64,000 bases of DNA from Phenylobacterium sp. J426 (GTDB lineage: Bacteria; Pseudomonadota; Alphaproteobacteria; Caulobacterales; Caulobacteraceae). The notes below the pieces were generated by a model that saw only the letters and a list, made by a program, of their open reading frames with translations, was not told where the DNA came from and searched no databases. Position numbers and translations under genes: made by a program. Every line of letters starts with the position of its first letter. The stretch's first letter is position 1. The stretch is taken from the NCBI RefSeq assembly GCF_024699945.1, contig NZ_JAJOMY010000001.1, positions 434,001 through 498,000 on the forward strand, in the 5' to 3' direction. Below are positions 1-8,376 of this stretch, piece after piece.

Positions 1-51
1 TGGCCGCCGACGCTTCCGCTTCATCTCCTGTTCTCTCCAGAGGAGACCCTC

Positions 52-393
52 TTGCGGCCCCTATGGCTGATGCTAGGCGCAGCGCGTCTGTCGAGCCCGG
101 CCCAGACCGGCGACATGGCGCGAATGAACACGGCCGATTCCGCGACCGTCAAGACCGCCGAGAGGCCCGGAACCGTGGAGTCCGTCGACGGCAGAGACGA
201 TTAAGATCGACCACGGCCCCGTTCCGGGAGCTGGCGGCGATGACCATGGACTTCAAGGCCGCGCCCGGCCCGGTCTAGAGCGTCAAGCCGAATGACAAGG
301 TCGCCTTAGACCCGACTGAAGGATGGCTCAGGCGAGATCACGGCCATCACCAAGCAGCAGGAGGCGTGCGAAGGGGCACGCGTTCGCGTGTAG
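52..393 (+). pseudogene. Decayed CusF/CzcE-like periplasmic copper-binding protein
   Basis: Pieces of a CusF-type copper chaperone can be read across all three frames: a TVESVD segment, then ETIKIDHGPVP, then ELAAMTMDFKAAPGPV followed by an amber stop at 280-282, then SVKPNDKV, and finally EITAITKQQ ending at TAG 391-393. The His of KIDHG and the MTMDF Met cluster are the usual CusF metal-binding surroundings. At least three frame changes plus one in-frame stop break it, so homopolymer error alone is an unlikely explanation. The frame-1 reading is open from base 1, so the true start may lie at or before the window edge. In a living copy it would carry Cu(I)/Ag(I) to an RND exporter; no such exporter is present here. 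Confidence 0.6.
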
Positions 394-396
394 CCC

Positions 397-846
397 TCAG
401 CCGTGGCGCGCGAACACCCGCGTCTTGCCGCCCGGCAGCAGAAGCAGCGTCTGGTAAGGCTCCTTGCGTCCGTCAGGCATCTCCATGCCGGGCGAGCCCA
501 GCGGCATGCCAGGTACGGTGATGCCCAGCGCCTTCGGCCGCTCTTTCAGCAGGCGGCCGACGTCAGCGGCCGGGACGTGGCCCACGACGACGTAGCCGCC
601 GATCGTGGCGAGATGGCACGATGAGAGCTCGAACGGGACGCTATGACGCTTTCCGATCGGCGTGATGTCTTCGACGTTGACCACCTTCGGCCGATAGCCC
701 GCCCGGGTCATGATGGTGATCCAGCCCCTGCAGCACCCACACGACGCGGTCTTGTAGACGGTCAAGGGCGGCGGCGCGGCCGCCCAGGCGTGCGGCGCCG
801 CCAGGACGGCTGCTGCGGCGGCAAGCAGGTTACGGCGAAGTATCAT
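397..846 (-). CDS. DUF411 (CopG-like) exported copper protein, copy 1
   Basis: A 149-residue exported protein with an N-terminal RR-containing signal (residues 1-22) followed by a DUF411 domain. The motif ASCGCC (around residues 34-39) and a distal SSCH (around residues 76-79) supply the conserved cysteines. The DUF411 family includes CopG of Pseudomonas aeruginosa, which holds a cysteine-bridged copper cluster in the periplasm. The gene starts 20 nt after the HMA-domain gene and is probably cotranscribed with it from the CueR-type promoter near 1143-1173. A second DUF411/HMA pair with the same order lies at 23708-24432, about 70% alike by eye, so the pair was duplicated as a unit. SD GGAGG lies about 10 nt before the ATG. 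Confidence 0.85.
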   Translation of the reverse strand: MILRRNLLAAAAAVLAAPHAWAAAPPPLTVYKTASCGCCRGWITIMTRAGYRPKVVNVEDITPIGKRHSVPFELSSCHLATIGGYVVVGHVPAADVGRLLKERPKALGITVPGMPLGSPGMEMPDGRKEPYQTLLLLPGGKTRVFARHG

Positions 847-866
847 CGACTATCAGCCTCCAAGGG

Positions 867-1112
867 TCAGCGCCGACCGCCGCAACAGGACGCCTTCGCG
901 GTAGGCGCGGCCTTCCGAGCCTCCTGCGGGGTGTAGCCCGCCTCCCGAATGGCGTCGCGCACGGCCGAGTCGGCCGCGGTCGTCGCGACCTCCAGCGACT
1001 TGCTCGGCAGATCTATAGTGATCTGGGCGGCTGGATCGACGCCCTTCACCGCCGCGGTGATCGCCTGCACGCAATGGCCGCAGCTCATGTCGTCAACTTG
1101 ATAGCGAAGCAT
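867..1112 (-). CDS. Heavy-metal-associated (HMA/CopZ-like) domain protein, copy 1
   Basis: An 81-residue single HMA domain of ferredoxin-like size with the metal site MSCGHC near residues 8-13 and a Cys pair at the C-terminus (SCCGGRR). It should act as a cytosolic Cu(I) chaperone or buffer. The start was placed at the ATG preceded by AGGAGG with 5-6 nt spacing rather than an ATG 30 nt upstream. It is the first gene of the HMA-DUF411 unit and sits directly behind a CueR-type promoter. The CxxC site is CGHC rather than the common CASC, and the same variant appears in the paralogue at 24178-24432. Confidence 0.85.
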   Translation of the reverse strand: MLRYQVDDMSCGHCVQAITAAVKGVDPAAQITIDLPSKSLEVATTAADSAVRDAIREAGYTPQEARKAAPTAKASCCGGRR

Positions 1113-1142
1113 GGAAACCTCCTGGTCAAAGCCTCGCCGCAA

Positions 1143-1173
1143 CAGGTAGGGCTTCCAACGATGGGAAGGTCAA
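1143..1173 (-). promoter_or_regulatory. CueR/MerR-type promoter of the HMA-DUF411 unit
   Basis: Read on the minus strand: -35 TTGACC (1173-1168), 19-bp spacer, -10 TACCTG (1148-1143). The spacer carries the dyad ACCTTCC-N7-GGAAGCC (1170-1150). The long 19-bp spacer with an internal dyad is the signature of MerR-family activators. cueR itself is at 58760-59194. Confidence 0.75.
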
Positions 1174-1186
1174 GACGCCGGCGCGC

Positions 1187-1684
1187 CTAAAGGCGCTCGA
1201 GGATTGCCTTCATCTGATTGATCTCTCGGGTCTGCGACTCGATGATGCCGCCGGGGCCGTAGCAGAGTGCGCGCAGCTCGGGATCCTTGAGCGAGGCTTC
1301 CTTGCACATCAGCAGGGCGCCGGAATGGTGCGGGATCATCGACTGCACGAACTGGCGATCGCCGACCAGGCCCTGCGCCCGGATGCCGATCAGCGAGAGC
1401 ACGAAGATGGCGGCGAAGGCGACGTGCAAGGCCACGTTCAGCTTGGCGTTCATGTACATGGACTTCATCGTCAGCAACATGATGATGGCCATGGGAGCCC
1501 ACATTACGAGCGCCATGTAGAAGAAGTTGATGTTCTGGATGAATTCGCCCCAGCCGAATATCATCGTGAACATGGCGAAATACATAACCGCCAGGCTCAG
1601 AGCCAGATTGATGGCGAGCATCACATAGTGATGCCGACCCTCCTTCGCGCTCATGCCGGACTCGCCGTGGTGTGCGTCTTTCAC
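1187..1684 (-). CDS. DUF305-containing membrane protein
   Basis: A 165-residue protein with a GTG start preceded by AGGAGG (5-nt spacer). Three hydrophobic segments (about residues 20-42, 52-73 and 83-104) precede a C-terminal DUF305-like stretch with MIPHHSGALLMC, where the HH pair and the following Met/Cys are the typical DUF305 residues. The mix of membrane anchor plus short DUF305 tail is common near bacterial copper genes; no reaction is known. It lies 75 nt downstream of the HMA gene's start region, transcribed in the same direction, and ends at 1187 next to the CueR-type promoter. Confidence 0.75.
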   Translation of the reverse strand: MKDAHHGESGMSAKEGRHHYVMLAINLALSLAVMYFAMFTMIFGWGEFIQNINFFYMALVMWAPMAIIMLLTMKSMYMNAKLNVALHVAFAAIFVLSLIGIRAQGLVGDRQFVQSMIPHHSGALLMCKEASLKDPELRALCYGPGGIIESQTREINQMKAILERL

Positions 1685-1825
1685 GTCAGCCTCCTGAGAG
1701 ATGCTGTTCCCGAGAGCGCAAGCCTTGCTTGCAAACCTCCCTATCTTCCGAACGCGTCAGGCAACACCTGCCCTATTGGCCGGGCGTGAGACGTCTTGTT
1801 CCAGTCGCCTTCACCTCAGACCAAC

Positions 1826-2968
1826 CTAAAACCACGCACGAAGTCCGACCACAAACGTCGTGCTCTCGACGTCCTCCCCGGCAGACTGCAGGAAATCCGC
1901 GGTCCCCCCGAAGGCGCGCTCATAAGCTACACCGATGTAAGGCGCGAATTCGCGGCGAATCTCATAGCGGAGGCGGAGCCCGAGTTCTGCGTGCGTGATT
2001 CCGGAGCCAGTGTTGAGTCTTGGGAGCTTCTGCGCCGAAAGCCTCAACTCTGCCTGCGGCTGAAGGATCACGCGCTGCGTTAGTCGCAGGTCGTAGGTTC
2101 CCTCGACCCGCCCAGTCAGGTCGCCGCGATCCGACAAAAACGCTGCGGCTTCGACTTCGAACCAGTAAGGGAAGAGGCTTTCAACCCCGACTGTCGCGTA
2201 GGTTCGCGAATTTCCGGACCCGAAGTCACGACGTACTCCGACTTGCACGTCGGTATAACGAGCCACTGCGCGGGAATAGAGTGCCTGAACTTCAGCGAGC
2301 TCGACCCCCTCGCCTCCAGAGCCCTCGCCTTCGGACTTGAAGACAAACCTGTTGATGTCGCCGCCGTACCAGCCTTCAACATCCCATCGATAGCCGCCGC
2401 CCGGTGGCTGGGATTGGTACTCTGCGAGGTTGAGCATCAGCTTCGCGATCCGTACGCCCCCGTGCTCGCGCGCGAGGATTCCCCGGGCGCGCTGCATCGG
2501 CCCCGTCCCGAAGACCTGATCGGCCACGTTGTCGGTGATCACGGCCGGCGCCGGCGCATTGCCGACAGGCAAGCCGGTCGCGGTCTGGCCGCCCTCCATC
2601 GGCGCCATCGTGTGTCCCGCATGAGGGTCCGCTGGGCCCGGCATGGTGTGTCCGGCATGCGGATCGGCGGGAGCCGCAGGTTGGCCGGGCATGGCGTGCC
2701 CGGCATGGGGGTCCACGGGTGCTGCTGAGGCGGCGCCTTGGGTCGGCTGCGATGGGCTCGAGGCCTTCGGCGGCTCCGGCATCGTGTGGCCCGCATGGGG
2801 GTCGGCCGACGGCTTCGGTGCGGCGCGCATGCCGTGACCTGCACGCGGATCCGCCGGCGCGGCGGGCTGCGCCGGCATCGCGTGACCGGCGTGGGGATCA
2901 GCGGCCTGGGCGGCGGCGGCTGTGGCCGAGCTGGCCAGCGCCAGAGCTAGGAGGGAGGTCCGGATCAT
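1826..2968 (-). CDS. copB: Copper resistance protein B (outer membrane), copy 1
   Basis: A 380-residue protein with an N-terminal signal peptide (about residues 1-20), then a long low-complexity region with repeated DPHAGH(x)M units (about residues 24-120), then a beta-strand-rich CopB domain ending in the aromatic residue pattern GLRAWF typical of outer membrane proteins. The His/Met repeats should bind copper on the periplasmic face and the C-terminal domain should form the barrel. The start overlaps the copA stop by 4 nt (ATGA), with AAGGAG upstream, so the two are translationally coupled. The repeat region is much longer than in copy 2 (34981-35838), which has almost none. Confidence 0.9.
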   Translation of the reverse strand: MIRTSLLALALASSATAAAAQAADPHAGHAMPAQPAAPADPRAGHGMRAAPKPSADPHAGHTMPEPPKASSPSQPTQGAASAAPVDPHAGHAMPGQPAAPADPHAGHTMPGPADPHAGHTMAPMEGGQTATGLPVGNAPAPAVITDNVADQVFGTGPMQRARGILAREHGGVRIAKLMLNLAEYQSQPPGGGYRWDVEGWYGGDINRFVFKSEGEGSGGEGVELAEVQALYSRAVARYTDVQVGVRRDFGSGNSRTYATVGVESLFPYWFEVEAAAFLSDRGDLTGRVEGTYDLRLTQRVILQPQAELRLSAQKLPRLNTGSGITHAELGLRLRYEIRREFAPYIGVAYERAFGGTADFLQSAGEDVESTTFVVGLRAWF

Positions 2969-4815
2969 GCCGCCGCTCCTTCGACCGGACGCACCTTGAA
3001 GACTTGGAACATGCCCGCGTGCATGTGGTAAAGCATGTGGCAGTGGAAAGCCCAGTCACCGCCCTCGGCGGTGAAATCGAACGACACCTTGCCGCCCGGC
3101 ATCACGTTCACCGTATGCTTGCGAGGCAGATAGCCGACCGGCCCGTGCACAAGTTCGAAGAAGTGCCCGTGCAAGTGGATGGGGTGCGTCATCATCGAGT
3201 CGTTGACGAGGGTGACGCGCACCCGCTCACCGGCCCGGAAGGAATAGGCCGGCGGGTTCTCGCTGAACTTCCAGCCGTCGAAGCCCCAGATGAACCGCTC
3301 CATGTTGCCGGTGAGATGGATGTCCATCGCGCGATCCGGCGGCCTGGGGTCGGGGTTGGGATCCAGCGCGATGAGGTCCTTGTAGACCAGCACCCGATGA
3401 CCGACGCTTTCCAGCCCAAGGCCGGGATCGCCGGTGCGATCCATCGGCATGGGCGCGATCATCTGCACGCCCGGCCCCTTCTTGATTTGAGGGGCCTTCG
3501 ACCAGTCCAGCATGTTCATGTCCATGCCGCCCATGTCGCCCATCACATCCGAGCCACGCTGGCGCGGCGGCGCCATGCCGGGCGGCGGCCCGGCGGCCGC
3601 CATGCCCGGCATGGCCCCGTGATCCATCCCCGGCATGCTGGAATGGTCCATTCCAGCCATGCCCGTAGCGCCCATGCCGGCGTGCGCCGACATGTCCATG
3701 CCCATGTCCTTCATGGTCAGGATGGGCCGCTCACGTAGCGGCGGCACGGCCGCGCTCATGCCGGCACGGGGCGCCAGTGTCGCCCGTCCCATGCCAGAGC
3801 GGTCGATCGCCTCCGAAACGATCGTGTAGGCGCGATCCTCCGTCGGCTGGACGATCACGTCGTAGGTCTCCGCGTTGCCGATCTGGAACTCGTCCACCTC
3901 GACAGGGCGGACGTTCTGGCCGTCGGCGGCGACGACCGTGAGCTTCAGGCCGGGAATGCGGACGTTGAAGACCATCTGCGCGGCGCTGTTGATGAAGCGC
4001 AGGCGCACCCGCTCGCCGGGTTTGAAGAGCCCGGTCCAGTTGTCCTTGGGGCCGTGGCCGTTGACGAGGAAGGTCATCACCGCGCCGGTGACGTCCGAGA
4101 TATCGGTCGGATCCATGAGCATCTTGGCCCATTCGATCCGTTCGCCGAGGGTTTGGTCCTTGCCGGCAAGCAGGCCGGCGATCGTCTGGCGCTGATAATT
4201 GAAGACCCCGCCCTGCTGCTTCAGCCGCTTGAAAATCAGGTGCGGGTGCATCTCGCTATGGTCGGCTAGCACCAAGACGTGCTCGCGGTCGTAAGCGACG
4301 GGATCGGGCTTCGCCGGCTCGATGACGATGGGGGCGTAGTGGCCCTCCGCCTCCTGCAGACCCGAGTGGCTATGGTACCAGTAGGTGCCTGACTGAATGA
4401 TCGGGAACTCGTAGACGAAGGTCTCGCCGGGGCGGATGCCGGGAAAGCTGACCCCCGGAACGCCGTCCATCTCGAAAGGCACCAGCAGCCCATGCCAGTG
4501 GATCGAGGTGTCCTCATCGAGGGTGTTCGTCACCGCGATCCGGACCCGCTGACCTTCTTTCAGACGAATGAGCGGACCGGGCACGGTCCCATTGATCGTC
4601 ACCGCGTGGCGGCGCTTGCCGTCGATCATGATCGGTGTGTGGCCGATCGTCAGCTTGATGTCCTCGCCCGAAAGGGTCGGCAGGGTCGAGACTAGGCCCG
4701 GGGTCGCGCTCTGCGCCCAGGCGGGCAGCAGCGAACTGATCGCCGCCCCGCCCCCGAGGATGGCCGCACCTTTGATCAGGGCGCGGCGGTCAAGGTCAGG
4801 TCGTGGCCTGGACAT
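2965..4815 (-). CDS. copA: Periplasmic multicopper oxidase CopA, copy 1
   Basis: A 616-residue copper-resistance multicopper oxidase. It has a twin-arginine signal (DRRALIKG, residues 9-16), cupredoxin copper ligands HWHG (about residue 107), YWYHSHSG (about 145), HPIHLHGHFF (about 545) and the C-terminal HCHMLYHMHAGMF (about 590), and a Met/His-rich insert (about residues 365-410) that probably binds substrate Cu(I). It should oxidise Cu(I) to Cu(II) in the periplasm. It is the first gene of copAB and has its own CueR-type promoter 30-60 nt upstream. A second copA of 642 residues lies at 35848-37776 behind a different promoter type. Confidence 0.93.
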   Translation of the reverse strand: MSRPRPDLDRRALIKGAAILGGGAAISSLLPAWAQSATPGLVSTLPTLSGEDIKLTIGHTPIMIDGKRRHAVTINGTVPGPLIRLKEGQRVRIAVTNTLDEDTSIHWHGLLVPFEMDGVPGVSFPGIRPGETFVYEFPIIQSGTYWYHSHSGLQEAEGHYAPIVIEPAKPDPVAYDREHVLVLADHSEMHPHLIFKRLKQQGGVFNYQRQTIAGLLAGKDQTLGERIEWAKMLMDPTDISDVTGAVMTFLVNGHGPKDNWTGLFKPGERVRLRFINSAAQMVFNVRIPGLKLTVVAADGQNVRPVEVDEFQIGNAETYDVIVQPTEDRAYTIVSEAIDRSGMGRATLAPRAGMSAAVPPLRERPILTMKDMGMDMSAHAGMGATGMAGMDHSSMPGMDHGAMPGMAAAGPPPGMAPPRQRGSDVMGDMGGMDMNMLDWSKAPQIKKGPGVQMIAPMPMDRTGDPGLGLESVGHRVLVYKDLIALDPNPDPRPPDRAMDIHLTGNMERFIWGFDGWKFSENPPAYSFRAGERVRVTLVNDSMMTHPIHLHGHFFELVHGPVGYLPRKHTVNVMPGGKVSFDFTAEGGDWAFHCHMLYHMHAGMFQVFKVRPVEGAAA

Positions 4816-4845
4816 TCGAAATCCTACGATCGGAACAACAGACGA

Positions 4846-4876
4846 GGTGATGGGGCTTCCCCCGCGGGAAGGTCAA
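4846..4876 (-). promoter_or_regulatory. CueR/MerR-type promoter of copAB copy 1
   Basis: On the minus strand: TTGACC (4876-4871), dyad ACCTTCC-N6-GGAAGCC (4873-4854), then CATCAC near 4852-4847. The spacer is one base shorter than in the other three sites. The missing base falls in a C5/G5 run, so a basecalling slip is possible. It lies between the sigma gene's end and the copA start. Confidence 0.7.
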
Positions 4877-4935
4877 GCGCCCCGCCCACACAAACTCTAC
4901 GCAGCTCAGGGCGCTTGCCCCTGAACTTCCTAGGA

Positions 4936-5509
4936 TTAAATCGCCGAGCGGTCGATAAGCTCCGCAAGCTGCTGGCGGGCCCGGTAGACGCGCGTCTCTA
5001 CGGTCTTGACGGTCACCCCCCAGGAGCGCGGCGGCTTCCTGCTGAGTGAGCTCGTCGAAATAGGTCAGGAGCAGCGGCTCTCTGAGCTTGATCGGTAGGC
5101 GGTCGACGGCTTTCTGGACGATGGCCCGGCGCTGCGCCGCAACGACCGACTCCTCCCCGTCGGGCGCCGGATCCGCTTGCGCCTGCGCCTCGGTCGATTG
5201 GTCGTCCTTCTCTCCCAGGATGAACCGACGAACCGCCAGACGGCGGGCGCGATCGCGGCACTTGTTGAGGGCTATGGCGCGCAGCCAGACCGGGAACGCC
5301 CGCAGATCGTCGAAACGCGCGAGCGCCTTCCACGCCGCGACGAAGGTCTCCTGGACGACATCGACAGCCGCGTCGGCGTCGCCGACGTAGCGGCGCACGA
5401 AGCCATACAGCGACGGCTTGTGGCGGCGCATGAGCGTGGTGAACGCCCGATCCTCTCCGCCGCGCGCGCGCAGGACGAGATCGGCGTCCGTCTCTTCCCT
5501 AAGCGTCAC
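4936..5509 (-). CDS. ECF sigma factor, CnrH-like (3' frameshift)
   Basis: Sigma-70 regions 2 and 4 of an ECF sigma factor: DAAVDVVQETFVAAWKAL (region 2) and LPIKLREPLLLTYFDELTQQEAAALLG (start of region 4). As sequenced the frame runs on to 4796, because a C6 run at 5016-5021 shifts it. With five Cs the reading continues VTVKTVETRVYRARQQL and stops at 4938-4936, giving a normal region 4 helix-turn-helix. The GTG start overlaps the stop of the CnrX-like sensor (GTGA). The order anti-sigma, sensor, sigma matches cnrYXH of Cupriavidus. Its target promoters are not evident in the window. Confidence 0.85.
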
Positions 5510-5946
5510 GGCGCCTGTTCGGTGAGGGCCTCGGAGACACGCTTGTCGAACTGCGCGGCCTGGTCCGGCGTCAACACGGTGCGCATCGCCAGGACGTGCA
5601 GGATGGTTTCGTTCTGAAGGGCCCCCATAGCGTCGTGGAACCGCTCGACCGCGGCCTTCACCTCCAGCGAATACTCGTGACGTATCTGAATGGCCCGGGC
5701 GAGCTCGGCGTTGGCGGCGCGCAGTTCGGCCTCCCGCGCCCGGCGACGGACTGCGAAATCCTGCTCAAGCACGTCGAGCCGCTTGCGCTGCTCGGCCGAA
5801 AGCTTCAGCTCTTTGTGGACAAACTCGTGCAGCGAAGGCTGGTGGCGCTGATCATAGATGTAGCGCGCGCCAATCCACGTTCCGCCGACGGCCGCGATGA
5901 GGGTCAGGAGGAGCGTGAGGATCAGCCCACGGCTGAAGAAACTCAT
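5506..5946 (-). CDS. Periplasmic heavy-metal sensor, CnrX/ZraP-like
   Basis: A 146-residue protein with one N-terminal membrane segment (residues 7-28) followed by a long charged helical domain. Helical hairpin proteins of this type (CnrX, NccX, ZraP families) sense metals in the periplasm. A HE pair (residues 41-42) and H residues near 89 and 105 are candidate ligands. The start overlaps the anti-sigma stop (ATGA) and its stop overlaps the sigma start, so the three genes are one operon. The metal sensed cannot be told from the sequence; the copAB genes just downstream suggest copper, while the classical CnrX responds to Ni/Co. Confidence 0.8.
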   Translation of the reverse strand: MSFFSRGLILTLLLTLIAAVGGTWIGARYIYDQRHQPSLHEFVHKELKLSAEQRKRLDVLEQDFAVRRRAREAELRAANAELARAIQIRHEYSLEVKAAVERFHDAMGALQNETILHVLAMRTVLTPDQAAQFDKRVSEALTEQAP

Positions 5947-6236
5947 CCGTGGTGATCCAAGAGGGTGGAGGGGGCGAGCTCCGCCTTCGTGGAGAAGGCG
6001 GACACCTCCTGGGATTGCGCGGCCACGGCGACCGCAGTCGCGCCGCCGCTCGCCACGCCCAATCCCAGCGCGCCGACGACGGCCGCGGCCCGTACGGCCA
6101 GGAGCGTTGGGGCGGCCGCCCGCGCCTGGCGCACGCGCTCGATGCCCTGCCAGACCCTCGCCTCCAGGCTCTCGTAGCCGGCGGGTAGCGGCTCCGATCG
6201 AAGCGCTCTCAGTTCGTCATCAAGTCTGTCGTCCAT
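5943..6236 (-). CDS. Putative anti-sigma factor, CnrY-like
   Basis: A short protein (97 residues from the ATG at 6236; 105 if the ATG at 6260 is used) with a charged N-terminal helix (DDRLDDELRALRS) and a single membrane segment (about residues 50-75). This is the layout of CnrY/NccY anti-sigma factors, in which the N-terminal helix holds the sigma factor at the inner membrane. Sequence similarity in this family is weak, so the call rests on size, topology and gene order: Y-X-H with 4-nt overlaps. The downstream ATG is chosen because a GGGG stretch lies about 7 nt upstream. Confidence 0.65.
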   Translation of the reverse strand: MDDRLDDELRALRSEPLPAGYESLEARVWQGIERVRQARAAAPTLLAVRAAAVVGALGLGVASGGATAVAVAAQSQEVSAFSTKAELAPSTLLDHHG

Positions 6237-6356
6237 CGCAACACCCCGATCATCCGTCATGACTCTATACGCAGGATCTGGTGGGCTCCCCTCAACTGAG
6301 GGCCGGCGGCGCCGTCCCGCGTATGTCCTATAGAGGTCGGGAGCTGGGGGGCTGCA

Positions 6357-7528
6357 ATGGTTCGTCGCGAAAGCGAAGCGCGCGAGGCTGGAGGCGTGTT
6401 TCCAGCCGATCTCCCGGCTCTTACCAGCGTACGCTTCTTGTTGGCCTTGGGGTGGTGCTCTTCCACTATCAGCTGCAGTGGCCTTGGGACGCCATGTCGT
6501 CGACCGGGTTCTTCGACCGGGCGCGACTCGGGGTCGACGCCTTCTTCATCCTCTCCGGCTTTGTCCTGACCCACGCCTATCGCGATGCGATGGCCGGAAA
6601 CCGGATGAATTACGGCAGGTTCCTGGTCGCCCGCTTCGCCCGAATCTACCCGGCGCACCTTGCCGTACTCGCCTTCGTGCTGGTCATGGTCACGACGGCG
6701 AGCCTGGTGGGCGCTGAGTTCGACCGCAATCTCTACAATCCCGCCGGCCTCGTCACGACACTGCTCCTCGTCCACGCCTGGCTTCCCGAGGTGGTGAAAG
6801 CCGAATGGAACGGTCCGTCCTGGTCGCTGTCGGCTGAGTGGTTCGCATACCTGACCTTCCCCGCCTTCGCCTGGGCCGGTTTGAAGCTGCGCCGCCGACC
6901 GATCCTGCTCCTGGCCTTAACTGCCCTGATCTTCCTTGCCCTCGACTAGATCTATCAAGCCGTCTTCGGTCGCATCCTGGTTCATGCTGAGGCGAACATG
7001 GGGATCCTGCGCATCATCCCCGAAATCCTCTACGGCGTGGCCCTATACCGATTGGGCGAACGCCTGCTTCTTCGCCGGCAGGCCACCCTCCTGTTCGCCT
7101 GGGCGGCGGCGATCCTTCTCGTCGCGCTGATGCACCTGAAGGCCGATGACCGATGGGTCGTCGCCGCGGCGGGCCCGCTGGTGCTGGCTCTGGCTATGCT
7201 ATCGAAGGTACGGGCCGAGGGTGTCCTCAAGGCGCGTTGGCCCCGCCTCGGGGGTGAAGCCTCCTACGCGCTCTATCTCGTCCACATGCCCATCCTGATC
7301 GCCTGGAAGGGCGTCTGGTCGGGCGCCCAGGGGCGCGACAGCAGCTATGTACTCGGCTGGTGGGAGGTAGCCGCGCTCCTGGCGCTGTCGCTTCTGGCGG
7401 CCATCGCCCTTCACCTCCTGTTCGAAGGTCCGGCGCGTGCTTGGATTCGCCGCCGGGCGGATCGTCTTTGGCCCGCCCCTGAAGCACGGGCGCAGATGCG
7501 GCCAGCCTCCCAGCCACCCGACGTCTAA
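6357..7528 (+). pseudogene. Acyltransferase 3 family membrane protein, interrupted
   Basis: The N-terminus reads PALTSVRFLLALG from ATG 6357, then the frame slips at a G4 run (6449-6452; a fifth G would restore VVLFHYQ). It continues as LGVDAFFILSGFVLTHAYRD, a hallmark of acyltransferase 3 (OafA/NodX-type) proteins. An in-frame TAG at 6947-6949 follows, and the same frame stays open to 7528 with RLGEEASYALYLVHMPIL-like family sequence. Full length would be about 390 residues with roughly ten membrane segments, close to the family norm. Such enzymes O-acylate surface sugars. Two independent lesions make real inactivation plausible. Confidence 0.75.
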
Positions 7529-7560
7529 CACTAAGGAGGACGATTGAGCTAAACGGTTTG

Positions 7561-7581
7561 GGCGGGCGTAAGGGGCCCGCC
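7561..7581 (-). terminator. GC hairpin after the DUF305 gene
   Basis: Inverted repeat GGCGGGC (7561-7567) and GCCCGCC (7575-7581) with a 7-nt loop. It lies 16 nt past the stop of the minus-strand DUF305 gene and after the acyltransferase stop at 7528, so it could serve both. No strong U-tract. Confidence 0.5.
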
Positions 7582-7596
7582 ACGCGGCGGATCAGC

Positions 7597-7956
7597 TTAA
7601 GGCTTCGGTGTGCGACCGCCATGCTTGTCGAGCCAGGCCTGCAGTTCGGCGATCTCTTTGCGCTGCATCTCCGCCGACTTCTGCGCCATCTGCTTGGCCT
7701 CCGCGTCGTCGCCATGCTTCAGCACCGCCTCGGACATCGCGATCGCCCCCCTATGGTGCTCGATCATCTTGAGCGCCCAGGCCCGATCGGCATCGGCGTC
7801 GTTGGCAGCCATCATCTTCTGATGCATGTCCTGCATGCCCTTCATGTAGTCTTGCTGGGCCATCTGGCCGTGCTGCATGCTGGTGGGGCCCTGCTGAGCG
7901 AGGGCCGGTGCGGCGAGCAGCGCGGCCGCAGCCGCAACGATGGCGATCATTTTCAT
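7597..7956 (-). CDS. Exported DUF305 protein
   Basis: A 119-residue protein with a signal peptide (residues 1-20, ending ALAQQ) and a DUF305 domain of about 90 residues. The core carries MQHGQM, QDMHQKMM and IEHHRGAIAMSE, rich in His and Met as expected of a ferritin-like metal-binding helical domain. The start is the ATG of MKMIAI with an AAAGGG about 8 nt upstream. It follows the four-helix copper protein gene by 17 nt in the same direction, so both are probably transcribed together and act in copper sequestration, one in the cytosol and one in the periplasm. Confidence 0.85.
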   Translation of the reverse strand: MKMIAIVAAAAALLAAPALAQQGPTSMQHGQMAQQDYMKGMQDMHQKMMAANDADADRAWALKMIEHHRGAIAMSEAVLKHGDDAEAKQMAQKSAEMQRKEIAELQAWLDKHGGRTPKP

Positions 7957-7973
7957 CTGTGAGCCCTTTTCGA

Positions 7974-8376
7974 TCAGTGAAACGTCTGGAGGGCGGCCTG
8001 ACAGGCCTGTTCGCAGCGCCGGCACGATTCGGCGCAGATGCGGCAGTGCTCATGCATGCTGGCGTGACGGTCGCATTCCTCCGCGCAGAGCCGGCAGGCC
8101 TCCTCGCATGCCCTCAGCACACTCTGGATGATCGGTTCGTTTGAGCCGGTGCGGCGTGATGCGATGTGGCCAGCGGCCGTGCAAATGTCGGCGCAGTCGA
8201 GGTTCAGGCGAATGCATTGGGTCAGCTGCGCGACCATCTGCTCGCCCAGGCAGGCATCGGCGCACGACGTGCAGCTCTGAGCGCAGTCGAAGCATTCCTC
8301 GATGCAGCGGATCAGGCTGTCGTTTGTGTTTCCGCGCACCTGGGGGGTGCGTACTTATTATTTCATGGGCGTGCAT
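7974..8376 (-). CDS. Four-helix-bundle copper storage protein (Csp3/DUF326-like), 5' frameshift
   Basis: A Cys-rich helical protein with repeated CxxxC spacing: [43 protein letters not shown] and [15 protein letters not shown]. This is the copper storage protein fold, in which cysteines line the core of a four-helix bundle and hold many Cu(I) ions. It lacks a signal peptide, so it is the cytosolic (Csp3-like) kind. The ATG start at 8376 has AGGA upstream and encodes [13 protein letters not shown]6 run at 8342-8347 then shifts the frame; with five Gs it reads on as QVRGNTND, the family's usual sequence. Without that correction a GTG at 8339 would start it. Confidence 0.85.

Noticed and set aside
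2719-3738. 339-codon plus-strand frame opposite copA/copB
   Set aside because: Antisense to multicopper oxidase motifs on the minus strand; His/Arg-rich by reverse reading.
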